Shown here: positions 42,168 through 53,469 of the stretch, one piece after another
Position numbering within the stretch: the first letter of the stretch is position 1
How the letters are laid out: the number at the start of each line of letters is the position of its first letter
Assembly (NCBI GenBank): GCA_020284085.1
Contig: JACEVL010000339.1
Location: forward strand, 197,501 to 261,500
DNA: 64,000 nucleotides
Reading direction: 5' to 3'
Source: Aporrectodea caliginosa
Taxonomy: Eukaryota; Annelida; Clitellata; Crassiclitellata; Lumbricidae
Translations under genes and position numbers: made by a program
The notes under the pieces: generated by a model
Seen by the model: only the letters and a program-made list of their open reading frames with translations
Database searches by the model: none
What the model was told of the DNA's origin: nothing

Positions 42168-43087
42168 AGTGGACTGATGAACTAGCGAATGAATTGCACA
42201 AACCCGCGGTACATCGTTTTCAGAAAAGGAAGGTTTACGTCGGGGGTATTGATGATATATGGGCGGCTGACCTGGTTGATATGCAGGCATTTGCCGAACA
42301 GAACGATGATGTGAAATATCTGTTATGCGTCATAGATTTATTTTCTAGATACGGTTGGATCGCTCCATTGAATGATAAGAGCGGTGACTCCGTTTACAAT
42401 GCCTTCGCGAAGATATTTACGAGCAGCGGACGAAAACCCCAGAAACTCTGGGTTGACAAAGGGACTGAATTCTATAATAAACGTGTAAAGTCTTTGGGAG
42501 TCGAGCTGTATTCGACTGAAAATGAAGAGAAATCATGCGTCGTTGAGAGATGGAACAGGACGATGAAAGAAAAGATGTACAAATATTTTTCAGCTAATTC
42601 TACGAGAAGATATGTAGACGTGTTGGAAGAAATGGTTAGCATTTACAACAACGTTAGACACAGTTCTATACAAATGACGCCTGCTAAGGCGAGTATGAAG
42701 GCAAATGAAAGAATCGTGTGGTTGAATTTATACGGCGGCCTACACCCTACGCGCGTCAAACCAAAGTTTTCAGTAGGCGACAGCGTTAGAATCACTAAGA
42801 AAAAGAAGACCTTTGAAAAGGGTTACACGCCGAGATGGACTGAAGAAGTATTTACAGTATCGCAAGTACAATACACAGATCCACCAACTTATAAAATTAC
42901 TGATTGTAATGATGAGGAAATACAGGGTTCATTCTACGAAGAAGAGCTACAAAAGACTACTCAAGAAATATTCAGGATCGAAAAAGTTATTAGAACACGC
43001 GGGAAGAAATCTCTCGTAAAGTGGCTCGGATACCCAGACTCGTTCAATTCTTGGATCGATAATGAGGCATTGATGACTTTACCTTAG
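42053..43087 (+). CDS. INT: Retroviral-type integrase with chromodomain
   Basis: Inserts the element into host DNA. With the TTG at 42164 counted as residue 1: Asp36 in AADLVDM, Asp98 in WVDKGTEF and Glu128 in VVERWNR form the DDE triad; a C-terminal chromodomain (FRIEKVIRTRGKKSLVKW, then GYPDSFNSWID) may target chromatin. The frame is open from 42053, but no ATG precedes the catalytic core; the first conserved residues, ELHKPAVHRF, lie at about residue 10. Polinton integrases normally have a further N-terminal region, which here is missing or replaced by PLA2 through a -1 frameshift at 42140. The stop codon TAG ends at 43087, exactly where the right terminal repeat begins. Confidence 0.92.
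   Translation, partial: SYYQRAHRKSGSEACIVRQSESRSRFGVFKKLQEEKKLKWTDELANELHKPAVHRFQKRKVYVGGIDDIWAADLVDMQAFAEQNDDVKYLLCVIDLFSRYGWIAPLNDKSGDSVYNAFAKIFTSSGRKPQKLWVDKGTEFYNKRVKSLGVELYSTENEEKSCVVERWNRTMKEKMYKYFSANSTRRYVDVLEEMVSIYNNVRHSSIQMTPAKASMKANERIVWLNLYGGLHPTRVKPKFSVGDSVRITKKKKTFEKGYTPRWTEEVFTVSQVQYTDPPTYKITDCNDEEIQGSFYEEELQKTTQEIFRIEKVIRTRGKKSLVKWLGYPDSFNSWIDNEALMTLP
42140..42146 (+). promoter_or_regulatory. Candidate -1 ribosomal frameshift site
   Basis: The heptamer AAAAAAC is divided by the PLA2 frame as A AAA AAC, the form X XXY YYZ used by many viruses. A -1 slip here moves ribosomes into the integrase frame, which is open from 42053 to 43087 and has no ATG near its 5' end. I see no obvious stem-loop in the following 60 bases by eye. 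Confidence 0.65.
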
Positions 43088-43325
43088 TGCCTACACAGGC
43101 CGACAACGCACGACACTACAGAAATTAGTCCCTGTAATTACGCGTTGACTCGGCTGTGGGTTGCGCGATCTTATCGATACTGCGGGGATTTCCAATAGTT
43201 TCGATATGAGTCATTGGCAAGAGGGCGGGTGGCGAATTGGACCTAACATAGGTTCGTGCACGGGGGAGGTTGGACCTACTTTATCGTTCTTTTCGATGTG
43301 TGCTGATTTGGACCTATGTTAGGTT
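43087..43325 (-). repeat. Polinton right terminal inverted repeat
   Basis: Inverted copy of the left repeat, with its inner end GTGCCTACACAGGC at 43087, overlapping the integrase stop. It has one copy of the ACTATTGGAAATCC unit where the left repeat has two, and extends further outward to a TTGGACCTATGTTAGG motif at 43308-43323. Confidence 0.88.
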
Positions 43326-45799
43326 CTTAGAAGCATATTTCGGAATCGTAAGTTAAATAAATTTACGAATATAAATTACAAAAGCTAAGTGTAAACATGG
43401 AATACGCTCATCTGGTCAATTGATTCTTTAAAGACCATTAATTGCGTCACTTAGCCTACAATTCTCTTATCAAAGATTATGTCCCTTGTTAGCATTGGAA
43501 TTATTTCTATGGATTTAAGAAAAATTCTTCTAAAAATGTTTAAATGAATGATTCAATAAGGCAAGTTATCTGCCAAATCTAATAATCTGGAGCTTACATT
43601 CTTTTGAAATCACGCAAAAAATGAACCACAATCTAGTCCTAACGGTGCTTATAATTTTGTTTCAATCAAATGTAGGTTATTAGAAAATTGTGCAGGCTTA
43701 ATCCTATAAAACGGGATTTTCTTTAAACCAGGAAGCTACACGCATTTGAAGCCGTTCTCACAGTAGCTTGCTTTTATTGCTTGCAATACGTATAACCGTT
43801 GAACTTTATTAAACTCACCAAAAGCAACTGTTGGAGACCATTTCTGCACCATCATGCTCAAAATTCTAAATTAACTCATGTAATGCACGCCTAAGTTTTA
43901 ATAAGCTCATCTATTATAGGCCTACATGAACGAACAACCAAGTTTATGACCGAACAACAGCAAGAAAACTCAATACGGAAAGAATTAGGTCACTCAGCTC
44001 AAGAACCTGAAGATGATAATATAATACATGTATGCTCGATAGACTTCAACTTGTTACCTAAGCATGACGCAGGACACTGATAGAGGCGTACAGCATGAAT
44101 AGTTGATATAATGGTTGAATTCAAAGGGTATGCATAATAATGTACAGGGGTTGTGACTGTAAAAATTCGGTAGTTTCTCTCACTTGTTCAAACCATGTTT
44201 CACTGAAAATGCATATACGTTGGCCTACGTTGAAATATTTCGTTCCGCTCCACAGGTTTCCCTACTGGCTTATGTAAGCACTCACTGACGATATGGTTCC
44301 TCGTTTATTACGCTGATGAACTTCCCTATTTGTTCTTCTGAAGGGAAATTTTCTCCATGTATGTAATACGTAAATGTACATGTTTTTCAGTAGCGACCGT
44401 ATGGCCTCGACCCTGCTAATTTATTAATGTACTGATGGGGTGAAATCCTGCTCCAACGCCGCCCGTTTGAACGGGTGCGTGTACGGACCGTTCTAGAGCG
44501 ACCGGATAGCATCGATCCTGCTAATTCTTCGATGAATTGATCGGGTGAGATCAGTTTTGAATGGGAGCCACGCCATTTAAGGTCTCCGTGTAAGGACCGT
44601 GCTAACCCGAGATTTAATTTTCTTAAATATATGTGGCTAGCTCCTATAGAGGTCATCCAGCAACTGGCTGGAATTATCTACCTGTGACGATACATTCATC
44701 CATGCATGCATTTCTCTTCTTGAAGATTTGTGTGTACATATTTTGTTTGTGACCATGTCTATATAGCCTCGCCACTGCTGCCAGAGACATCGCAACCGAC
44801 TGACATGTACCAGCCGTGAATTGAGGAAATGCATTTAACTTCACGACAGTAGACACGCTAGATTCAGATATCACGTCGCAGTAGTCATTAGATTTGACCT
44901 ATTCCAGAGTTTAAATATGCTAATCTTGATTCAAGCTTGCTGAAACTGCGCCACTGATTGTACTCTGTCAGTGCCAGTCCCAAGCCTGGATGAAGGAGGA
45001 GGGCGACGCTATTGATCTTTGTTATCACACAGTGTCGTTAAACTGAAACTACTACTAAAGCTTGCTTAAATTAATTGAAATGGCTTAGTAAGAACCAGAC
45101 TAGGGACTATGGTACTGTGACCTTTCTGACTATTTACAGTATCCACCCTGATAAGTCGTTCTGCTGCCTGTGTTCGTCAACCTCTAACTGAGACTTCTAT
45201 GCAGTCCTGATGTAACAGCAATAATCCAATACAGCAGGCAGCATATTATGTTCAAACTCATATACAAAATAAGCAAACAAATCTGCAGTTTGTTAAAAGT
45301 CTGTAAAGGCGATATACAGGAAGTATGAAAATGTTTTTTTACTTGGGTGAACTTGTATACCGCAAAAATTGCATATATTAAATGTGGTATAATCGAACTG
45401 AATTCGTAAGACCATTCGTAAGAAACCAGACACTGCCTGTTCAAATAGGCGTCTTTTCGAAAGGTGTAATGCAATGCAACTTAGGCTACTGTAATATAAT
45501 TGTAAATTAATGCAATGCGATACCATGCAATATTGTGCAATGCAGTCTAATACAGTGTAAAGTAGGCCTAATGTAATTTAATGCAATTTACATGTAGGCT
45601 AATGCAATCTCAAAGAATGTGTAAGGATATGGACAGAACCCAATAACTGCAGCTTCTGTTCGCTCAATATCATTAGTGCTATTCTTGTAAATATCGCTGA
45701 GTTTTGACCGATAATTGATGGCCTGCTATAATTCGAATTGTCTATTTGCTTTGCTGTATCTGGAGAAGTTGCCCAATGATACGAACGAGAACACTGTAA
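43326..45799. other. Gene B intron 1, exon 1 and 5' flank; duplicated region
   Basis: 43345-44630 aligns throughout with 21570-23215 (intron 1, exon 1 and upstream flank of gene A), so this is a segmental duplicate. Beyond it, 44640-45800 is AT-rich with no gene; 45460-45620 has repeated TAATGCAAT units. Confidence 0.65.
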
Positions 45800-48700
45800 T
45801 CAATTGGTCTCGAAAAATTCGGGAGTGGCGTAGACGACTGGTTCCGCGGTTGGTTCTCTAAGACCGGGCTGAGAGACGGCAAGAATTTCGGCATACCCGT
45901 TGACGTCACTGGTTAACTGTGTCACTTTAGTCTCTTTAGGTTTCTTGGACTCTTTGGGTTCTTTTGGGTTTTTTTCTTTGGTCTTTGTTTTTGTAGGATC
46001 GGTTGTGTCTTGTTTGCTGAATACAAAACAACGACAGTCAATTTCATTGTTAAATCAAAATCAAAATTAGCCGTTAGTGAAGGCGATGCTGCATAGTTAG
46101 CTGATAACTGGATTCATAGAAAGTATATTTTTCAACCATTAGTGCTTATTTTATGCATTCATGTTATCGGTGTTAATTAGTGCCTTGAAGAACCTCTCTG
46201 CAGTGAATAACAACCGGGATGAAGCAAATATTTAAGAAGTGTTAAAAATCAAAAGGTATAGGCCTACTAGGGCAATACTGTGACTGATATGCGTAGCATA
46301 TCTATGTTAACCTACTTGAATAATTTGCTCCTGTAGGCCTATACATATATATCCATGTAATTGTATAGCGCTGTCAGGTAAGACCTTTGTGAGGAAAAAT
46401 ATCGACAAAAACTTGTTTAAATATTAGTGTAACTGTAGTTTTAAGGACACAGCCGTTACTTTAATTTTAATTAAAGATAAAGAATAATTGCACTAGAATG
46501 CATTTATTATTTTATTTATTATGCATCTATTCTTGCGAGTAATAATTTTCAAAACAGAGAGAATAAAAGGCAAGGGAAAACCCATAATTTTAATTTTAAT
46601 GTACTGTACTGTAGTGAATTTATTCTTGGGGACAGAAAGGATCCTTTACCTCTTTCGTGTTTTGATTAATATGATGATGACGACAACGACTACGATGATG
46701 AGAACACTGCCACCAACTCCTACTCCGACACCAATTGCCAGTTCTGCAACACACAAAATGTTAACTGCATGCAATAGCATTATTTAATTCTTGCAAAGGT
46801 AATGTGTTTTGACTATGCAATAATAAACAGCTTGTTTTAAAATATCTCAATATCAGTTTAAATATTCTTTAAGACAAGACTTATTTAAATTTCGTGCTTC
46901 AATGAATGGATAATCTTTGCATATAGATAAGACCTGTCAGCTAGCGGCATCAGTCGAAGCTTTTTGCATTGCATACGGGCACGATAGAAGCACCTGATTA
47001 ACAACCTTCTGCTTTCTACCAATTGCTTAAGTCCTTTCTCTTTGGCCGTGGCTGGGCTGGGAGCGCCTCTGAGTGGTCTTCCTGAAGAGGCGCTATATAA
47101 ATTTCAGGAATGAATTAACCTGTCTGCCTATGATGTTAGATGGCGTTTAATTTAAGTTCAACTATAGGCTACTTATGTCTCGAGTAGTTAAAACATGATG
47201 ACTACTTAAATTCTATAGTGATGGGTAGGCGTTATAATTATGGGCATCGTAAATATCACTCTTAATATCAACATAATATTATGCTCAGACAGCAAATTTG
47301 TATGCTTTAAAACTTACTTGATTTTTCCATTGAATTTTCTGGATTTTGATTGACGTTCTGAATGGATGTCGCAGAGTTGGGAGTGGTCGAAATGGAAGGT
47401 GTGGCAGAAATATTCCCATCTAGAATCAGAACCAGTTATTTTGTGAACACTGTTTAAGGAAAACAATTCTGTGTAAAAGTAGGCCTAGTTGTTTGGATTG
47501 CGTTGGGCATTCTGATAACAGCGCTATAGAGATCATCATTGGATTAGATCAGCTTAGATTATATTGGATTGGATTAGATTAGCGTAGACTAGACTAAATT
47601 AGATATAACGTTAACTTAAGATAATGCTAGGCCCCAGTTTATTGTTTCACTGACCAAAAGTCAAATTTAAGAAATTGCTTATGATGTAGTCAATACTTGC
47701 ATTTAGCGCAGACAAAGGACCTTTGGATGGAACAATCGCAGTCTATCCAGGTCCTGGAAGAACTTCCATCGATGCAAACACATTCAAAGGAAGAATTGTT
47801 TGGTCGTCCACCTGACCAACTTGAGTATATTATCTCCGATCCATCATCTTACACAAGAACAAACGCATAGTTTTAAAATCGTATCTACATACCTAAGCGC
47901 AACACTTGAACTCAGAGCCTTGGTGAGATTCTAAGACTGCACGAACAACATCATTCAACCTTAGTTACTGTTGGTGACTCAGAAGAATGATTGAAGCGAC
48001 ACTGATTGTATGACGTTCTTAGTAACGAACGATTGATTACCAACAACCAAAGGATTCTTCAAATACAACTTTGCGCCAATGACAATCTAAAGATCTTAAG
48101 CAAGCAACACATTCAGGAACAGAAATGCAACAACGGGACCGCCTTATCGTAAATTTGTGAGATTGAACTAGGAATGTTCAAAGATAGGTTAAGAATTTCT
48201 TAAATATATCCGGCTTAAACTGCTCCTGAGTTTGGAACTTAATTTGCTGCTTTCAAAACCATGAACTGTTTTGTTTAAATAGATCTTCCGACCTAAAGAC
48301 AAACCTGTTGTCTTATCTGTATTTGTCCTAGACCACATTTTCTCCGGCCTACGGTATTTAATCATGCTTTAGCTAATCAAATGACGGTTCTTAAGGTTTA
48401 AATCTATTCGTTACGTGCTAAAATTATGTGCTGGTTTAATTCAATAAACGAATTACAATAAACGAATTACAGCCTCGCCCCTCTTGTGGACATGTGCTCC
48501 GCCCTCGGGCCCATGGCTTCTCTCTTCCGGACAAAGATAATCGTAACTTCATTCCTAGAGTGCTATATAAAGATAATTATATTCTGAATAAATCACTTAA
48601 AATTAAATTAAACGATAACCAGAAAGGACAAAGTGACATACAAATGAACACATATATAAATATATGACTACTTAATGAAACAAGCTGCGTTATGTCAGCC

Positions 48701-50695
48701 TGGTGTTCGGAATAAACGAAAATTGATTGATTGATCCATCTAGTTCCACACAGACTATGCAATCTTACCCATGGTTTTCCAGCGATGGTTTTCCCATCGA
48801 AATCCAATCCAGTAAGAATGTGACAAATTCAGCCATTTTGTATCGAAGTCACTTAAGCTTAAAAACGTTGCTAAATCACCACCTTTGAGGTGACATCTGT
48901 TTCTAGCTTCAAACCAATTTAAAGTTTCATTCTCATATTTAATGTAGAGTGATCCATTGTGGATACAGTAGGTGTTTAGTAAAATGTCCAGTCCAGAAAC
49001 ATCTGCGCAGAAACATAAAGCCCTTGACATTGATTACAGTGATTTTATAAGCTAATTTATATCACTACCACTGGCCAACTTGTGCCATAAAATCAGTGCT
49101 ATTGAAAATACAGCACGTTTACCGAGTATTAATTTTATTAATCTGAAGATACATGGAGCACAAGCTGACATATAAATGAAGAGTTGGACTATTTACGAAG
49201 AAAGAATGGGGCATCAATGTCGCCCTATAAATTAAGTTGGCTAACCTAAATTGCGTGAATCGTGTCAGTTTCTGTTTTAAATTAAATTTAATGACAATTC
49301 CACTAAGTCTTTCTATGCCCTGAACATGTAGACCTGTGCGAATTAAAATGTTCGTAAAGTAGTAATTTTACAAATTAAAAGCAATATCCTACGGCTTCGC
49401 CTGACAAAAATGTGCCTACCTTTAAATCTGCATATGTAGTTTTTCAGTTGTTGAGGACTTGTAGCAAGTACAGCGAAAGCATTTGACCATATGTTGAAAA
49501 ACGAGTAGTATTGATATGCGCTATTTCGACTCTCTGTTTGGTTTTCTACTGATCCTAAAGTAATACCATAGAGAATCATGTTGCGCTATAACTGCATATC
49601 GGCATTTGATAATCGCAATCACAATCGCAAATTCCATATTCCTAAACCGCTACTCAGAAACTAACTGCAGGGCACCAGCTTATTCACGAACACTAATAGC
49701 TGTGATTCTCAGCTTGGGTCATCATAAGACAATTATTTCTGATTTAACTGTGTGAGACATACAGGAAAAGGGTATGTTTCTTTTAATGTCAGCTGCTTGC
49801 GTTTGAATTTAAACTAAGGACATTGCAACCCATGGCCATGCTTCTCGATGTATTCTGAATGAACAAATAAGTCGCATATCTTTGCTTTTATGTTGACTAC
49901 CCAGGCGTTTCTATGCGTGTTATGACGAAAGAAATAATTCGCATATAGGGCCTATGCATTTGATTACTCCAGCAGTCGCTGCGAAAGTGCGAGCCTGTAT
50001 GCCGAATAATCTTCGGCTCACACCTGTAAACCATATTATTAATATCTATGGCTCTTACTAACAGTACTCGATCGATGGTATAAGAGGAAACGAGTGTCGC
50101 GATTCTTTTGCTAGAATCCACAAAATAGTTGTATGTGATTTGTGTATGCTCTCCTTTCCTGTCTGGAAACTCAGGTGCCTTAATCGTGCACCGATCGGCC
50201 GATGCATTTTTCATTATCACATAGGCTATGTCAAAGAGCACACTTTATTAAGAAACTCTTTTGAAAACTTTATGAGACGAGTGAAGTTCAATAGGCGAAG
50301 GTTAGTGCCTATCGCATTAAAGTAAATCAATAGGATATTATTGTGTTCGATGTAGGTAGGCCTATATACAAGTTATGCACACCTGGATACTTGTCTCCGG
50401 TGATTAAATACCACGTATTTCCATTGTTTCTGTCCAGTTTTGCATTTATATGCATGTAGAAAGGAGAGGGAATGTTTAACGATGATAGAAACTCAACCAA
50501 TGCATCCTGAGAACTTTTATTGCTAACAAGAGCCAACGTAGACGAAGCATTGTTGGCACACCAGTATATAGCGTCATCGAAACTTCGAGTCACATCTGCG
50601 CCGGGATATGTAAAGCAATATTCGCCGAAACACTTTTGGGAATCGGACGAAACGTTTATCGAAATCAAGAGAATCACCAGGCATCCTGAAACCAT
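45800..50695 (-). CDS. Gene C: C-type lectin-like receptor, 7 exons
   Basis: Exons in order: 50383-50695, 49420-49554, 48769-49002, 47701-47847, 47318-47419, 46650-46743, 45800-46016; 413 residues, all phases consistent. Start MVSGCLVILLISINVSS is a signal peptide (an upstream exon 1 like gene A's could also exist, since TTTCAG|GA fits an acceptor at 50686). Lectin domain 1: AIYWCANNASSTLALV ... NYICRFKG. Domain 2: YIKYENETLNWFEARNRC, YWIGF, RPN where gene A has EPN, and WIDCDCSIQRSFVC. Then a Ser/Thr/Asn stalk, a Val/Ile TM helix ending IKTRKR, and a Lys-rich tail with GYAEI and VVYATP. Intron 4 appears to use a GC donor (AAAT|GCAAGT). A receptor related to A; loss of EPN argues against mannose binding. 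Confidence 0.78.
47035..47116 (+). repeat. LINE/SINE 3' tail fragment
   Basis: GGGAGCGCCTCTGAGTGG followed by AGAGGCGCTATATAAAT and a GAATGAATTA end. The same layout is seen near 55735, 60846 and in reverse at 24655 and 53105, so this is a dispersed L2-like 3' end. Confidence 0.5.
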
Positions 50696-50759
50696 GAACA
50701 ATACATATGCACACCTGCTATACTTTAGTGATAGTAGATATTATAGAACATCAGAAATC

Positions 50760-51560
50760 GCTGTGAAACCTAAGCGAATTTTGGATTCACAATAGACGCT
50801 AGGCTGTATCAATCGTCATATATGTTCATACATGCGGGATGAGCTCTAGCCCTATACGATAGGGCCTGCCCCTCTTCCGCTACCCTGCAAAACTATATAA
50901 CTGTAGGTTAGTGCACTCATGCCCCTTAGAGTTCATCCCAAGTGACGCTATATAAAATTGGACACCCCAGTTAAACTTACAAAGTTACAGCCACGTGCAG
51001 TAGATAAATAAATAATCATGCACCTACTAAACGGCTTAAACTGTTAAAATTAGGTTTTATTTCAAAAATATTTGATTTTGCCTCCTATAGTTAAATATTT
51101 CTGACCGGTACAATATGAATTAATTTTTTATTTCTTATATCAGCGCTATATAAATGTCTTCTTCTTCGAGTTCTCTATCCTTGGGCAGATTCAGACGTCC
51201 AATGATGCCACTCTCTTGATGCTGCTCCTTCTCCGTAGGTTTCGAATATCCATTCACTATAGTCCTGTGCAGAAGATTAGATATTAAGTGTCTACACAGT
51301 TGACGCATCTCACAATGCACACCAAGCAGAGGCGCTCCCAGTGCGAAAAGTCTTCGAGAATAAAAACAAGTTTAGAGGTAACGAAAAGATGTAGCAGGAC
51401 CACCACATAGTATGGTGGTGCGAACAAAGGGGGAAAGTTGATTCCATAGCGAAGGGCCAATGCAGGCAAATGTCCTATCAAAGTTCAGAAATACACAACG
51501 ATACATCAGAGCATCGGTGGCTCTTAGCATGTAATGTGCATGAAGTAAAACGTAATAAAC
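50760..51560. other. Intergenic stretch with repeat tails
   Basis: No gene recognised. Holds an ACGCTATATAAA tail (50943) and a reverse GAGGCGCTCCCAG fragment (51330). Confidence 0.4.
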
Positions 51561-51574
51561 GGTTCGAATCCATG

Positions 51575-52352
51575 GTATGCGGACAATTCATCCCCGGACG
51601 ATTCATCCCGGACGATTCATCCCCGGACTATTGATCCCCGGACGATTCATCCTGGACCATTCATCCTGGACCATTCATCCTGGACGATTCATCCTGGACC
51701 ATTCATCCTGGACGATTCATCCTGGACCATTCATCCCTGGACGATTCATCCTGGACCATTCATCCCGGACCATTCATCCTGGACGATTCATCCTGGACCA
51801 TTCATCCTGGACCATTCATCCTGGACCATTCATCCCGGACCATTCAATCAAATGAAATAGAAATTACGATATAAAGTAAAGCAACGGAAAGAATTGAAAT
51901 TAATGAAGAAGCATCTATTTGAAATTTATCAGCAGTAGTAGGTGTAGAGGTCCTGATGGTGTAGTGAAGGGACTAGTTCACTGTAACAGAAATATCCTTG
52001 TATTAATACACATTATCAAATGAAATAAAACAAATGTTGCATTAACCTATTTATACCATGACCATACCATGAAAGGTGCGTTAAAGCTTCATAATTCACT
52101 TACTAACCACAATCATAGAATACTGTCCAGGATGAATCGTCCGGGATGAATCGTCCGGGATGAATGGTCCAGGATGAATCGTCCAGGATGAATCGTCCAG
52201 GATGAACAGTCCGGGGATGAATGGTCCAGGATGAATCGTCCGGGGATGAATTGTCCGGGGATGAATCGTCCGGGGATGAATTGTCCGGGGATGAATCGTC
52301 CAGGATGAATCGTCCGGGGATGAATTCTCCGGGGATGAATAGTCACCAAACC
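51575..52352. mobile_element. Foldback element 1 with minisatellite arms
   Basis: 778 bp. The left arm (51578-51845) is ~18 units of GGACGATTCATCCT/GGACCATTCATCCT; the right arm (52118-52342) is the same unit inverted (GGATGAATCGTCC). The middle is AT-rich and non-coding. The insert is flanked by an exact 10-bp duplication CGAATCCATG (51565-51574, 52353-52362). The target is a tRNA-like SINE. It shares the outer GTAT(G/C)CGGAC start with element 2 at 56050. Confidence 0.82.
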
Positions 52353-52362
52353 CGAATCCATG

Positions 52363-53050
52363 CCCTTAGCGTTTCATGCCGAGCGCTTTAGTCAATCGGC
52401 TAAAGCAAATTGTATTAAATGGCTTTTGTTTATCTCTCTAGCATTAACCATCATGTAAAAAGACAAAATAACTGCGCATTACACTTACGGAACGAAAAGC
52501 AAACAAAGTTGTCCATTTCTTTTCGTCTATGTAAACTGAAGACGACTATGTAATCAAGTGTATATAAGCAGAAATTTTCTATTCAGTTAGTACTCGAAAA
52601 AGCCTAAGAGCTTCCGGGTTTTACATGTCTCGCGTCTTAAATGTAGACTGCTTTGCTTACCTGTTCTGAGCACATAATTATTATAGACATTTTTTTGGTC
52701 TCTAGGCGAATATATGAAAAACATGAATCATACACAATCATAAAAGGCTAGTTCGTGAAAGTTAAGTAAGTGACTCACATCTTCATATAGCTTGCTTACA
52801 TGCACGGGAGTTTCCCGCATTGTATTGTACTTCCTGTTAAAATCATATAAGCCTACCACTAACTAATTTCTTTGAACGTTATTACCCAGCGCAACCTGGA
52901 TATGGTTTCTCTGTGCCTCAACCTGACTTCTCCAAAAGACCACGATTTTTTTAATTGTGATTTCACCTAGATTGGTGTCTTGAACATTATGATAACGGTG
53001 TTATAGAAGTCATTTGATTTGGTTTAGATTAGTCCAGCAGCATGATTTAT
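52363..53050. other. Intergenic stretch, nothing recognised
   Basis: AT-rich, short frames only, apart from the remainder of a tRNA-like SINE at 52363-52410. Confidence 0.4.
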
Positions 53051-53069
53051 ATATATTGTAGGCCTATTG

Positions 53070-53290
53070 TATTGTATTTGAACACTTGTTATAGCGCCCC
53101 TACCAGATTTCCCATTCAGAGGCGCTCCCGACTACTGCGCAACGCTGAATCGGAGTTTCACGCCGAAGCGCATGAGCAATTGCGAGCAAAGGACTTGCCC
53201 AGGGTCCCTACGCGGCGACTTTGAGGTGGATTCGAACCCGCAACCCTCCAGCTGCAAGGCACCGAACATACCCCTACCACCGCGCCCCAG
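53070..53290 (-). repeat. SINE: tRNA head, core, L2-like tail
   Basis: On the minus strand: GGCGCGGTGGTAGGGG (A-box region), TTGCGGGTTCGAATCC (B box), a core with CCTGGGCAAGTCCTTTGCTC, and a tail GGGAGCGCCTCTGAATGG ... GGGGCGCTATAACA. All three modules are present in one copy, linking the tRNA-headed SINEs with the L2-like tails elsewhere in the window. Confidence 0.72.
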
Positions 53291-53384
53291 TTGTATTGTG
53301 ATGTGTTGTATTGTGTGTTGTATTGTACTCCACGTTTATAATGCGACCGAGCCACCCGCAGTAAAGATCCGTGATATTAATCTC

Positions 53385-53465
53385 TGATAAACCGACCCGA
53401 CCGGGAAGCGAACCCGGGGCGCCGGAGTGACGAGCAGGCTACCAGCCCACTCGGCCACTCAGGAT
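53385..53465 (-). repeat. tRNA-like SINE head
   Basis: On the minus strand CTGAGTGGCCGAGTGGGCTG (A box) and CCGGGTTCGCTTCCCGG (B box). It resembles a Leu/Ser-type tRNA, but no intact acceptor stem is evident. A true tRNA gene is possible but less likely. Confidence 0.45.
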
Positions 53466-53469
53466 CCTC

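Larger units (their letters stand above)
28868..43325. mobile_element. Polinton/Maverick (adintovirus-like) element
   Basis: About 14.4 kb between terminal inverted repeats (28868-29129 and 43087-43298, with up to 43325 on the right). It carries protein-primed PolB, HNH protein, adenain-type protease, fibre-like protein, capsid proteins, packaging ATPase, phospholipase A2 and retroviral-type integrase with chromodomain. Replication, integration and virion genes together are typical of Polintons and the related adintoviruses. Thirteen frames are uninterrupted; only PolB carries an apparent one-base break, so the copy is young. Codon use and GC content are more even than in the surrounding AT-rich DNA, and microsatellites are absent. 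The exact outer ends and target duplication could not be settled. Confidence 0.95.
26807..43855 (-). pseudogene. Gene B: receptor paralog lacking its lectin exons
   Basis: Recognisable exons: 43819-43855 (ATG and start of signal peptide), 28381-28821 (mucin-like stalk), 27957-28059 (TM helix, ends KRRQR), 26807-27161 (tail). The tail is very close to gene A's: DVYAVVV, SSETIYTSP, DYEEAN, DLYANAKEV. The exons matching gene A's two C-type lectin domains are absent and a Polinton occupies that place. The remaining exons still join in phase (1,1,2) to 311 codons, so a lectin-less mucin-like membrane protein remains possible. The stalk, 147 residues with repeated EP[IT]TTTTT units, is three times longer than in gene A. 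The signal peptide would be incomplete without exon 2. I call it a disrupted gene, with a shortened functional product as the alternative. Confidence 0.65.

Noticed and set aside
53385..53465. Functional tRNA gene
   Set aside because: A and B boxes are present, but I could not pair an acceptor stem, and similar heads nearby are parts of SINEs.
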